DNA from: Actinomycetota bacterium | GTDB taxonomy: Bacteria > Desulfobacterota > Deferrimicrobia > Deferrimicrobiales > Deferrimicrobiaceae | Direction: 5' to 3' | NCBI GenBank assembly: GCA_016844415.1 | Contig: JAENIX010000046.1 | Location: 1-6,806 of the forward strand | DNA length: 6,806 nt | Part shown: in pieces, positions 1-5,248 of the stretch | Layout: every line of letters starts with the position of its first letter | Position numbering within the stretch: the stretch's first letter is position 1 | The notes under the pieces: model-generated | What the model was told of the DNA's origin: nothing | Databases searched by the model: none | The model's input: the letters and a program-made list of their open reading frames with translations, nothing else | Program-made: the position numbers and the translations under genes

Positions 1-1
1 C

Positions 2-286
2 GTCGGGAACGACAAAATCGTCAAGGAGCTCTCCTCCCCCGACGACCTGTGGCTCCACGCGCAGGGGATCCCGGGAAGCCATGTGCTGGTGAAACGCCCC
101 GCCGGAAAAGAGGTTCCGCGCGAAGTGATCGAGGAGGCGGCACGGCTGGCGGTCCTCCACAGCAAGGCGAAGGGGTCGTCGAACGTCCCGGTCTTCCTTG
201 CGGAGGCCCGCCACGTCTCCAAATTTAAAGGGGCCAAACCCGGCCTGGTCCGGATCGCGAAACACTCGACCGTCTCCGTGCGATAA
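2..286 (+). CDS. rqcH: NFACT/RqcH (Rqc2-like, FbpA-type) protein, C-terminal end (5' truncated by window)
   Basis: The reading frame is open from the window edge (first full codon at 2) to TAA at 284-286, giving 94 residues. These match the NFACT-R (DUF814) RNA-binding domain that ends RqcH/Rqc2 proteins: a DDLWLHAQGIPGSHV motif at the start, then EEAARLAVLHSKAK, and a KPGLVRIAKHSTVSV ending. In this family the protein binds obstructed 50S subunits carrying peptidyl-tRNA and recruits tRNA-Ala to add C-terminal alanine tails that mark the stalled peptide for degradation; older annotations call it fibronectin-binding protein A. The N-terminal NFACT-N and coiled-coil parts lie outside the window. 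The protein ends right after the domain, as is usual. No clear terminator follows. Family assignment is strong; the cellular role is from family knowledge. Confidence 0.88.
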   Translation, partial: VGNDKIVKELSSPDDLWLHAQGIPGSHVLVKRPAGKEVPREVIEEAARLAVLHSKAKGSSNVPVFLAEARHVSKFKGAKPGLVRIAKHSTVSVR

Positions 287-360
287 ATCTTTTTCCCGGA
301 TCCGTTCGTTAAAATACCCTCCGTGCCCGGCGGACCGCCCGGCCAAGCCTCCTCGGTGAT

Positions 361-438
361 TCAGAAGAATACGATCCCGACGGCCATCAGGCCGACGAGG
401 ACCCCGACGACGATCGCTTCCCTTATCTTTCCTGACAT
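361..438 (-). CDS. Putative 25-aa single-span membrane miniprotein
   Basis: A short ORF starts with ATG at 438 and ends with TGA at 361. The peptide begins MSGKIREA and continues IVVGVLVGLMAVGIVFF to its last residue: a short charged N-terminus (Lys4, Arg6, Glu7) followed by about 17 uninterrupted hydrophobic/Gly residues, enough for one membrane helix, with the positive charges predicting N-terminus in. A GGAG Shine-Dalgarno core lies 8 nt before the ATG. The ORF is on the same strand as the FecR-like gene and begins 78 nt after that gene's stop, with no U-tract terminator visible between, so co-transcription is plausible. I do not recognise a family. The case rests on the good ribosome site, the sensible topology and the otherwise empty 230-nt gap. 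A chance ORF cannot be excluded for something this short. Confidence 0.5.
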   Translation of the reverse strand: MSGKIREAIVVGVLVGLMAVGIVFF

Positions 439-450
439 TGCCTTTACTCC

Positions 451-508
451 GCTATGTCAAGGAGCCCGCCCCTGGATTCCCCGCCCGGGCACCCTCCGGA
501 GACATAGC
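451..508 (-). other. Inverted repeat / structured region between FecR-like gene and miniprotein
   Basis: An 8-bp perfect inverted repeat has arms GCTATGTC at 451-458 and GACATAGC at 501-508. Between them, GGAGCCCG (461-468) can partly pair with CGGGCACCCTCC (486-497). In the minus-strand transcript the second arm directly abuts the GGAG ribosome-binding core of the 25-aa ORF, so folding could affect its translation or stabilise the 3' end of the FecR-like mRNA. No U-run follows, so it is not a standard terminator. The pairing is seen directly; any function is inference. Confidence 0.35.
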
Positions 509-516
509 TCCGCGCC

Positions 517-2433
517 CTATCGCCGGTTCCCCCGTGACTTCTCTTGCACCCTGTCTTCGGAACGCACATTATCCACGGGGGTCCCTTGCGGGCGCTCCGG
601 CTTCGCTTTCGGCTCCGGCTTCGCCTTCGGCTCCGCTTCCTTCGGCTTGCCGCGAGGCTCCACCGCTACCGGCGGGCCACCCCGTTGCGGCGGTTCGGGC
701 TTTACCTTCTCCGGCGGCGCTTGCGGGCGCTCCGGCTTCCCGGTCGCCTTCGGCTCCGCTTCCTTCGGCTTGCCGCGCTGCTCCACCGTTCCCGGCGGGC
801 CGCCCCTCTGCGGCGGTTCGGGCTTCACCTTCTCCGGCGGAGGTTGCGGGCGCTCCGGCTTCCCGGTCGCCTTCGGCTCCGCTTTCTCCTTCGGCTCCGC
901 TTCCTTCGGCTTGCCGCGCTGCTCCACCGTTCCCGGCGGGCTCCCTTGCGAAGCCGCCGGGCCTCGCCGTTCCTTGGGCAGGGCCTGTTGCCGTTCCTTG
1001 GCCCTCTCGCTTGCGGGCCTCGGTTTCTCGACGTTCCTGACCTCCAGGGGAGCAGGCTTTGCTTGCGGCCGGAAGGCGGACCGGTCCGGTTCCGTGACCA
1101 GAGGGCGGGATTGCCTCAGTTCCTTCGCGTCGATCTTCCGGACAGCCGCCGGCGGGCGCTTCGCCTCGGGGATCGACCGGACCACCGGGGCGTAGCTCGT
1201 CTCCACGGGCTGGATCGGGGGCCTTCCCACCACGATGTTCCGGTGCTTTGCGAAGTCCTCCCTCACGTTGACCACCACGCTCCGGTCGACGGAGGACGGA
1301 CGGCCCGAGATGAAGGTCGTCTGGTTGACCACCGTGATGCTGTTGGTGACGTTCACGTTCCGGTAGACGTTGGTCACCTGGACCTGGTTGATGTTCACGT
1401 TCGTGATATTCGTGCTGTACCGTCCGTGGTTGCCGTATCCGTAGTACGTCTCCCTCGGGGCAAGGGGCACCCACGCCACGTGGTCCCCCGTCCGCACCCA
1501 GCCCACGTATCCAGGGGACCAGTAGACATCTCCCCGCGCGGGCGGCACCCAGAACCAGCCGACGTTGACGGCGAAGGTCCAGCGGCCGTAATGGTAGGGG
1601 GCCCATCCCCAGGGCTCATAGCCGACCCAGACGTAGTCTCCGCCCCTCCACACCCACCTCCCGTTCCGGTACGGGGCCCAGTCGGCGGCCACGACGACCG
1701 TGGGAGTCCAGACGTTTCCGTATTCCGGAACGTTTACCCAACGGCCGTTCGCCTCGAAGTCGCTGGAGTACGCCCGAAGTTCCTCCGGCAGGTACCCGTA
1801 GCTTTTCCCCCGGGCGAGGACGTTCCGGTCCCGTTGCGCGTTCCACCTCTGCCAGTCGTCGGGCGGGGAAACCGGGGATAGCTCTGCGTAACCGTCCGCA
1901 CCCACGGCCAACATGTTGCCCGCCCGGACCGTGGTCGTTCCGTCGCCGTTTTCCGTCTGGACCGATCCCCTGAACACGGAGACGTCCGTTTCGCCGCCGG
2001 GAATGTCGATCCGGAATCGCGCGTTCCCGAAGGCCCGGATGGAGGCGTCGGGGGTGTCGAACTGGAGGACGCTGCGTTTCGGGGCGCGGTTCAGCACGTA
2101 CACGCGCCCCTCCGTCAGGTGGAACTGGCAGGAGCTGAGGTCCATCCGCAGGATCTGCAGGGCCATGCCTTCGTCGAGGCGGACGTAGTCCCCCCTGGTT
2201 GTCTGGAACGCCGCGCGGCTCCCTTCCGGGACCCACAGTTCATCCCCCTCGACAAGGGGCATATTGACCGAGGCGGGCGCCCACTCTCCCGTATCGGCGA
2301 TCTTCACCTGCACGTCCCCCTGGACGAGGTTGACCCGTATCGCGCCGAGGGAGTCCGCCCCGGAAGACGGGGGGAACAGCAGCAACGCCCCGACAATGGA
2401 CATCGACCCGAAAACCTTCACGAATGCCTTCAT
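517..2433 (-). CDS. Exported FecR-domain protein with Trp/Tyr/Pro-rich (DUF6600-like) module and proline-rich repeat tail
   Basis: The 638-residue protein starts with a signal peptide: MKAFVKVFGSMSIVGALLLF, then PPSSGA with likely cleavage after Ala26. Residues about 30-180 form a FecR-type beta domain (VEGDELWVPEGSRAAF, FRGSVQTENGDG). Residues about 190-335 are dense in Trp, Tyr, Gly and Pro (DWAPYRNGRWVW, YEPWGWAPYHYGRW, GWFWVPPARGDVYW, HVAWVPLAPRE), the pattern seen in exported proteins annotated FecR/DUF6600. Residues 339-374 are rich in Asn, Thr and Val. From about 420 the chain is Pro/Lys/Glu/Arg-rich and probably disordered, with tandem repeats at 497-616. ATG at 2433 is chosen because GGAG lies 6 nt upstream and a signal peptide follows at once; the frame extends to 2628, but that part overlaps the csp terminator. 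No sigma/FecI partner or TonB receptor is nearby, so an iron-signalling role is not implied. It probably acts in the periplasm or at the outer surface; the exact function is unknown. Confidence 0.85.
   Translation of the reverse strand: MKAFVKVFGSMSIVGALLLFPPSSGADSLGAIRVNLVQGDVQVKIADTGEWAPASVNMPLVEGDELWVPEGSRAAFQTTRGDYVRLDEGMALQILRMDLSSCQFHLTEGRVYVLNRAPKRSVLQFDTPDASIRAFGNARFRIDIPGGETDVSVFRGSVQTENGDGTTTVRAGNMLAVGADGYAELSPVSPPDDWQRWNAQRDRNVLARGKSYGYLPEELRAYSSDFEANGRWVNVPEYGNVWTPTVVVAADWAPYRNGRWVWRGGDYVWVGYEPWGWAPYHYGRWTFAVNVGWFWVPPARGDVYWSPGYVGWVRTGDHVAWVPLAPRETYYGYGNHGRYSTNITNVNINQVQVTNVYRNVNVTNSITVVNQTTFISGRPSSVDRSVVVNVREDFAKHRNIVVGRPPIQPVETSYAPVVRSIPEAKRPPAAVRKIDAKELRQSRPLVTEPDRSAFRPQAKPAPLEVRNVEKPRPASERAKERQQALPKERRGPAASQGSPPGTVEQRGKPKEAEPKEKAEPKATGKPERPQPPPEKVKPEPPQRGGPPGTVEQRGKPKEAEPKATGKPERPQAPPEKVKPEPPQRGGPPVAVEPRGKPKEAEPKAKPEPKAKPERPQGTPVDNVRSEDRVQEKSRGNRR
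586..945 (-). repeat. Three tandem in-frame repeats (41-aa unit) in the tail of the FecR-like protein
   Basis: Within the FecR-like gene, residues 497-543, 544-584 and 585-616 are copies of one unit. The unit opens (G/S)PPGTVEQRGKPKEAEPKA and continues TGKPERPQ, PPEKVKPEPPQR. The middle copy is 41 residues (123 bp, 682-804). The first (805-945) carries a 6-residue KEKAEP-type insertion made by duplicating a short Lys-Glu-Ala-Pro step. The third (586-681) lacks the PPEKVKPEPPQR end. Near-identity at the DNA level points to recent duplication or slippage, and copy number may vary among strains. Such a Pro/Lys/Glu tail is expected to be extended and may span the periplasm or bind peptidoglycan or other polyanions; that is speculation. 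Confidence 0.85.
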
Positions 2434-2471
2434 CCGACGCTCCGATCCCGGGAATGCCCCGGTAGACTGCG

Positions 2472-2500
2472 ATTCTTTCCCCTGTGCCGCGATCCCGCAA
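2472..2500 (-). promoter_or_regulatory. Possible sigma-70-type promoter of the FecR-like gene
   Basis: On the minus strand TTGCGG (2495-2500) and AAGAAT (2472-2477) are separated by 17 nt, placing a start site about 30 nt before the ATG at 2433. The hexamers match the consensus at only 3 and 4 of 6 positions, so this is a weak call. It is supported mainly by position, and by the strong terminator upstream that would isolate this gene from csp. Confidence 0.25.
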
Positions 2501-2546
2501 ACTCGCGTTCGTTCGACGGACGAAAATCCCGGATTATTCGACAAGT

Positions 2547-2570
2547 CGGTGCGCCTTGCCGGGCGCACCG
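2547..2570 (-). other. Stem-loop directly downstream of the csp terminator U-tract
   Basis: CGGTGCGCC (2547-2555) and GGCGCACCG (2562-2570) form a perfect 9-bp stem with a 6-nt loop. It touches the A-run (2571-2579) that is the U-tract of the csp terminator when read on the minus strand. In transcript order the site reads hairpin, U9, hairpin. It could protect the 3' end of read-through RNA or be a backup stop, but no U-run follows it on the minus strand. On the plus strand it is followed by A, not T. Confidence 0.5.
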
Positions 2571-2607
2571 AAAAAAAAACCCCCGGCGGGATGCCCGCCG
2601 GGGGTTT
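2571..2607 (-). terminator. Rho-independent terminator of the cold shock gene
   Basis: On the minus strand ACCCCCGGCGGG pairs with CCCGCCGGGGGT around a 3-nt loop. The 11 bp of GC-rich stem (2580-2590 with 2594-2604) extend by three A-T pairs into a run of nine T at 2579-2571. It begins 40 nt after the csp stop codon. This is a textbook intrinsic terminator acting leftward; in the plus direction only three T follow the stem, so it is essentially one-way. Confidence 0.93.
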
Positions 2608-2647
2608 GATGATTCCCGGGTTCTTCACCCGAGGTCGTCAGGCGTGA

Positions 2648-2851
2648 TCAGGCCTTGCTGACGTTCGAAGCCTGAGGCCCCTTGGGACCCTGGGTGATCT
2701 CGAACTGGACCTTGTCGCCCTCCGCGAGGCTCTTGAAGCCCTCGGACTTGATGGCGCTGAAGTGAACGAACACATCCGGCCCACCGTTCTCCTGGCTGAT
2801 GAATCCGAACCCCTTTGCGTCATTGAACCACTTCACTGTACCTGTCTCCAA
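2648..2851 (-). CDS. CspA-family cold shock protein (TTG start)
   Basis: The 67-residue product is a complete single cold shock domain of the usual 65-70 residue length. RNP1 is KGFGFI at residues 13-18, RNP2 is VFVHF at 27-31, the opening is [10 protein letters not shown], and it ends [14 protein letters not shown]. Such proteins form a five-stranded OB fold, bind single-stranded RNA or DNA and melt mRNA secondary structure; some are cold-induced, others constitutive. The start is placed at TTG (2851) because it gives the canonical N-terminus; GGGGG lies 7 nt upstream. No ATG is available in frame nearby. The next in-frame alternatives, GTG at Val6 or a TTG further upstream at 2866, would shorten or lengthen the conserved start. 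It is preceded by a 162-nt AT-rich leader after nadE and followed by a strong terminator, so it is probably its own unit. Which csp paralogue it is cannot be told. Confidence 0.94.
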   Translation of the reverse strand: METGTVKWFNDAKGFGFISQENGGPDVFVHFSAIKSEGFKSLAEGDKVQFEITQGPKGPQASNVSKA

Positions 2852-3013
2852 AACAGTACCCCCAAAAAATGTTCTTGCTCAACCCAGGCAACAAGGCCCA
2901 AATCGACCAGAACCTGAATACTACCACAATCGATACGACAATTGATACAACAATGAATATAATTAATAAAAGAATATCGATCCGCAACCTTACGCGTACG
3001 ACCCGATTCCTCC
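2852..3013 (-). promoter_or_regulatory. AT-rich upstream/leader region of csp
   Basis: This gap between the nadE stop and the csp start is far more AT-rich than either gene. On the minus strand it contains TATATT (2956-2961), a possible -10 box giving a leader of roughly 100 nt, but no good -35 at the right distance. Long 5' leaders are common for cspA-type mRNAs, where they control stability and translation with temperature. No nadE terminator with a U-tract is visible here, so read-through from nadE is possible. The promoter position is not established. Confidence 0.3.
2919..2954. repeat. Three 12-bp tandem repeats in the csp leader
   Basis: Read on the minus strand, three consecutive 12-mers occur: ATTGTTGTATCA, ATTGTCGTATCG and ATTGTGGTAGTA. 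The first two differ at two positions; the third is more diverged. They could be regulator half-sites or RNA-level repeats in the csp leader, or simply slippage in AT-rich DNA. Confidence 0.6.
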
Positions 3014-4633
3014 CTATCCGTTCGATCGGTTCGTGATCGGCATCCGGCGGTCCTTCCCCAGGGCGCGGGGGGTGATCTTGACGCCGGGGGGGGCCTGGCG
3101 ACGCTTGTACTCGCTCCGGTCCACCAGCGTCACGACCCGCCGCACGACATCTTCCGGGTACCCCGCCGCCACCATCTCCGGGACGCTCTTGTCCTCCTCC
3201 ACGTACATCTTCAGGATCGGATCGAGGAGATCGTACTCGGGAAGGGAGTCGGAGTCCTTCTGGTCGGGCCGAAGCTCCGCCGAGGGAGGCTTGGTCAGCA
3301 CCCGGGCCGGGATCACGTCCCGCCCGCGGCTCTCGTTGTACCGGCGCGACACGCGGTACACCATCGTCTTGAAGACGTCCTTGATGACCGCGAAGCCGCC
3401 GGCCATGTCGCCGTAGAGCGTCGCGTACCCCACGCTCATCTCGCTCTTGTTCCCGGTGGTCAGCACGATCTCCCCGAACTTGTTGGAGAGGGCCATGAGG
3501 ATCGTCCCGCGGATGCGCGCCTGGAGATTTTCCTCCGTCGTGTCCGCCGCCCGGCCCGCGAACGGCTCCGCCAGCGTGCGCCCGAACGCCGCGAACGCGT
3601 CGCCGATCGAGAGGTCGAGGCACCGGATGCCGAGATTCGAAGCCAGCGCGTGCGCGTCCTCCACGCTCTCCCGCGAGGTGAACGGGGACGACAGCGTCAC
3701 TCCGAGCACCCGGGAGGGACCGAGCGCCTCCGCCGCCACCGCCGCCACCAGCGAGGAATCGATCCCTCCGGACAGCCCGATGATCGCCCCGGGGAACCGG
3801 TTCTTCTCCACGTAGTCGCGCGTCCCCAGCACGAGCGCCCGGAAGATCTCCTCCTCGATCGGCGGGATCGGCGCCACGAGGCCGCCCCCGGACGATCCCC
3901 CGATCTCGCACAGGAGCAGCTCTTCGGAAAACATCGCCGCCCGCGCGATCACTTCGCCCCTCGGCGCGACCACCATGCTCCCGCCGTCGAAGACCAGCTC
4001 GTCCTGGCCTCCCACCAGGTTGCAGTACGCCACCGGCAGGCCGGTCCGCCGCGCGTGCGCCGCCACCAGGTCCCGCCGCTCCTCCCACTTCCCCGCGTGG
4101 TACGGCGACGCCGAGATGTTGAGGATCAGGTTCGCCCCCCCCTTCGCCTCCCGCGCCACCGGCCCCCGGCGCACCCAGATGTCCTCGCAGATCGTGATCC
4201 CGACGCGGGCGTCGCCCACCGGGAAAATCCCCGGCTCCGTCCCCCGGCGGAAGTAGCGCATCTCGTCGAAGACGCCGTAGTTGGGAAGGTGCATCTTGCG
4301 GTAGACGCCCAGCACCCGCCCGTCCGCCGCCACGCCGGCGGCGTTCCACACCCGCCCCTTCCCGTCCCGGTCGACGAATCCGGCCACGACCGTCACGCCG
4401 CGGGCGCTCCCCGCCACCTCCCGCCACGCCGCGAGGTTCTCCTCCACGAAGGAAGCGCGCAGCAGCAGGTCCTCCGGCGGGTAGCCGGGGAGGACCATCT
4501 CGGGAAAGACGACCAGGTTCGCCCCCGCCTCCCGGGCGCGGCCGCAGGCGGAAAGGACCTTGCGGACGTTCCCCGCGATGTCCCCGACGGTGGCGTTGAC
4601 CTGTGCGAGGGCGAGGCGCAACGGCTTGCTCAT
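3014..4633 (-). CDS. nadE: Glutamine-dependent NAD+ synthetase
   Basis: This 539-residue two-domain enzyme catalyses the last step of NAD synthesis: ATP-dependent amidation of nicotinate adenine dinucleotide using glutamine as nitrogen source, in the cytoplasm. Residues about 5-255 are a nitrilase-type glutaminase with the expected triad: Glu45 (VVFPEMVLPGYPPEDLL), Lys113 (VYRKMHLPNYG) and Cys149 (VGITICEDIW). Residues about 265-539 are the synthetase: PP-loop SGGIDSS at 288-294, SSPFTSRESVEDA, ENLQARIRG, LTTGNKSEMSVGYATLYGD, and the KPPSAELRPDQKDSDSLPEY segment. All key residues are present and the length fits the bacterial bi-domain form, so it should be functional. ATG at 4633 gives the normal MSKPLRLALAQ N-terminus; the frame stays open further upstream but runs over a divergent gene start. 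The ribosome site is weak (GAGAA region). It is divergent from the truncated MFS gene, 69 nt apart. Confidence 0.97.
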   Translation of the reverse strand: MSKPLRLALAQVNATVGDIAGNVRKVLSACGRAREAGANLVVFPEMVLPGYPPEDLLLRASFVEENLAAWREVAGSARGVTVVAGFVDRDGKGRVWNAAGVAADGRVLGVYRKMHLPNYGVFDEMRYFRRGTEPGIFPVGDARVGITICEDIWVRRGPVAREAKGGANLILNISASPYHAGKWEERRDLVAAHARRTGLPVAYCNLVGGQDELVFDGGSMVVAPRGEVIARAAMFSEELLLCEIGGSSGGGLVAPIPPIEEEIFRALVLGTRDYVEKNRFPGAIIGLSGGIDSSLVAAVAAEALGPSRVLGVTLSSPFTSRESVEDAHALASNLGIRCLDLSIGDAFAAFGRTLAEPFAGRAADTTEENLQARIRGTILMALSNKFGEIVLTTGNKSEMSVGYATLYGDMAGGFAVIKDVFKTMVYRVSRRYNESRGRDVIPARVLTKPPSAELRPDQKDSDSLPEYDLLDPILKMYVEEDKSVPEMVAAGYPEDVVRRVVTLVDRSEYKRRQAPPGVKITPRALGKDRRMPITNRSNG

Positions 4634-4686
4634 ACCGCCATTCTCTTCGAAAGCGGCCGCAGGGGGAAGCCCCGGATCTCGTGTGG

Positions 4687-4692
4687 TAAAAT
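4687..4692 (+). promoter_or_regulatory. Possible -10 box for the truncated MFS gene
   Basis: TAAAAT matches the -10 consensus at 5 of 6 positions and stands out in GC-rich DNA. It lies only 10 nt before the MFS ATG at 4703, so transcription would start almost at the start codon and give a leaderless or nearly leaderless mRNA. That agrees with the absence of a Shine-Dalgarno sequence there. No clear -35 box is seen. Confidence 0.35.
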
Positions 4693-4702
4693 CGCCTCTC
4701 CC

Positions 4703-4880
4703 ATGGCCTCTCCCTCCCCCACCCTCTACGGTCGCGACTACGTCCTGCTGAACGTCGTGAATTTCCTCTACTCCCTGTACGCCGTGATCTTCATCTTCCT
4801 CCCCGCGTACATGTATCGCCTGGGAATCCGCGAGGGGACGATCGGCGTGCTGATGGCGACGGGGGCGCACCTGTTCGTCA
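4703..4880 (+). pseudogene. 5' fragment of an MFS transporter gene, cut off after ~57 codons
   Basis: From ATG 4703 the frame encodes LYGRDYVLLNVVNFLYSL, then YAVIFIFLPAYMYRLGI and REGTIGVLMATGA. This is the typical first membrane helix, loop and start of helix 2 of a 12-helix Major Facilitator Superfamily permease. After about ATGA (near 4864) resemblance stops. The frame happens to stay open to TAA at 5213-5215, but the remaining ~110 residues are polar, Gly/Pro/Arg-rich and not membrane-like, so helices 2-12 are missing. A full MFS protein needs ~400 residues, so this is a remnant, broken by deletion, rearrangement or an assembly join. Codon use up to the break is GC-rich like nadE. MFS identity is from the helix-1 pattern; the substrate is unknown. 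Confidence 0.65.
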
Positions 4881-4905
4881 TTCGCGTGTCGCCTGGACCC
4901 GGCGT

Positions 4906-4977
4906 TCAGGAAAGCAGCGCGTCCCGGACCCGCGCCATGAGCTCCGACGGCGAAAGGCCGCCGGCCGCTCCCGCCAT
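4906..4977 (-). pseudogene. Possible C-terminal coding remnant (receiver-like last helix)
   Basis: On the minus strand 23 codons ending in TGA at 4906-4908 read MAGAAGG, then LSPSELMARVRDALLS. Nearly all third positions are G or C, as in real genes of this genome. The second part resembles the last helix of response-regulator receiver domains (pattern S-P-x-E-L-x-x-R-V-R-x-x-L), but the preceding Lys-Pro and receiver core are not found. The frame is open further upstream to 5190 yet does not look protein-like there. It may be the tail of a broken gene at the rearrangement. This is a low-confidence reading. Confidence 0.25.
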
Positions 4978-5120
4978 ACTTGTCTTCCGCGGCACTTGGC
5001 CATCCATGGCCATCCGAAGCGGCGTTGCTGTTGTACCCGGGGAAACGAGAGGCCGTGCGTATGTTGGAGACCCCGGAGAAGACCCAGTCCGAAGTCCTAT
5101 CGGCCTTCGGCTACCGGTAA
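4971..5120 (+). pseudogene. Unidentified coding remnant ending at TAA 5118-5120
   Basis: In the frame ending TAA at 5118-5120 the plus strand reads PPYLSSAALGHPWPSEAALL, then LYPGKREAVRMLETPEK and TQSEVLSAFGYR. The balanced composition is more protein-like than in the other frames here, and it would be a C-terminus without its beginning. In-frame TGA at 4938-4940 bounds it upstream; ATG 5061 is the only internal ATG and lacks a convincing ribosome site. I do not recognise the family; the end of a degraded transposase or other accessory protein is conceivable but unproven. Confidence 0.25.
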
Positions 5121-5248
5121 CGGACAGCGGGGGTCTTACAGGAGTATTTACGCAACATGCTGATATGCAACACTTTTGTGGACATGTCACTGGTTATCTC
5201 TTAAACTACTGTTAAAGCGATGGTGGATGAAAATACAGGAGGCATGAA
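5121..5248 (+). promoter_or_regulatory. Upstream region of the ArsB/NhaD-type transporter gene
   Basis: Composition shifts from GC-rich to AT-rich within this stretch (from about 5140). The one firm signal is AGGAGG at 5237-5242, a perfect ribosome-binding site 6 nt before ATG 5249. A nearby 8-bp palindrome GACATGTC (5181-5188) and a repeated GCAACA (5152-5157 and 5167-5172) are seen but have no assigned role. No convincing -35/-10 pair is found. Confidence 0.4.

Noticed and set aside
455..460. Perfect -35-like TTGACA on the minus strand before the 25-aa ORF
   Set aside because: No -10 box occurs 15-19 nt downstream, and such a promoter would start inside the ORF.
323..1881. Long open frames on the plus strand opposite the FecR-like gene, including one of 445 codons (544-1881)
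   Set aside because: Their products are Arg/Leu- or Ser/Pro-rich low-complexity sequences that mirror the GC-rich repeats on the other strand; no ribosome sites or family motifs.
2434..2628. N-terminal extension of the FecR-like protein by 65 residues
   Set aside because: It covers the csp terminator and has no protein-like features; the ATG at 2433 has a good ribosome site and a signal peptide right after it.
2852..3000. Hydrophobic reading frame (IVVSIVVSIVVV) in the csp leader on the minus strand
   Set aside because: It results from AT-rich tandem repeats, has no start with a ribosome site, and runs over the csp start in another frame.
4634..4870. N-terminal extension of NAD synthetase by 79 residues
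   Set aside because: Family members start at MSKPLRLALAQ-like sequence; the extension is the complement of the divergent MFS start.
5157..5204. 15-codon leader-like ORF (MLICNTFVDMSLVIS) before the transporter
   Set aside because: The AGGAG upstream is 12 nt away, the peptide shows no attenuator pattern, and nothing else supports it.
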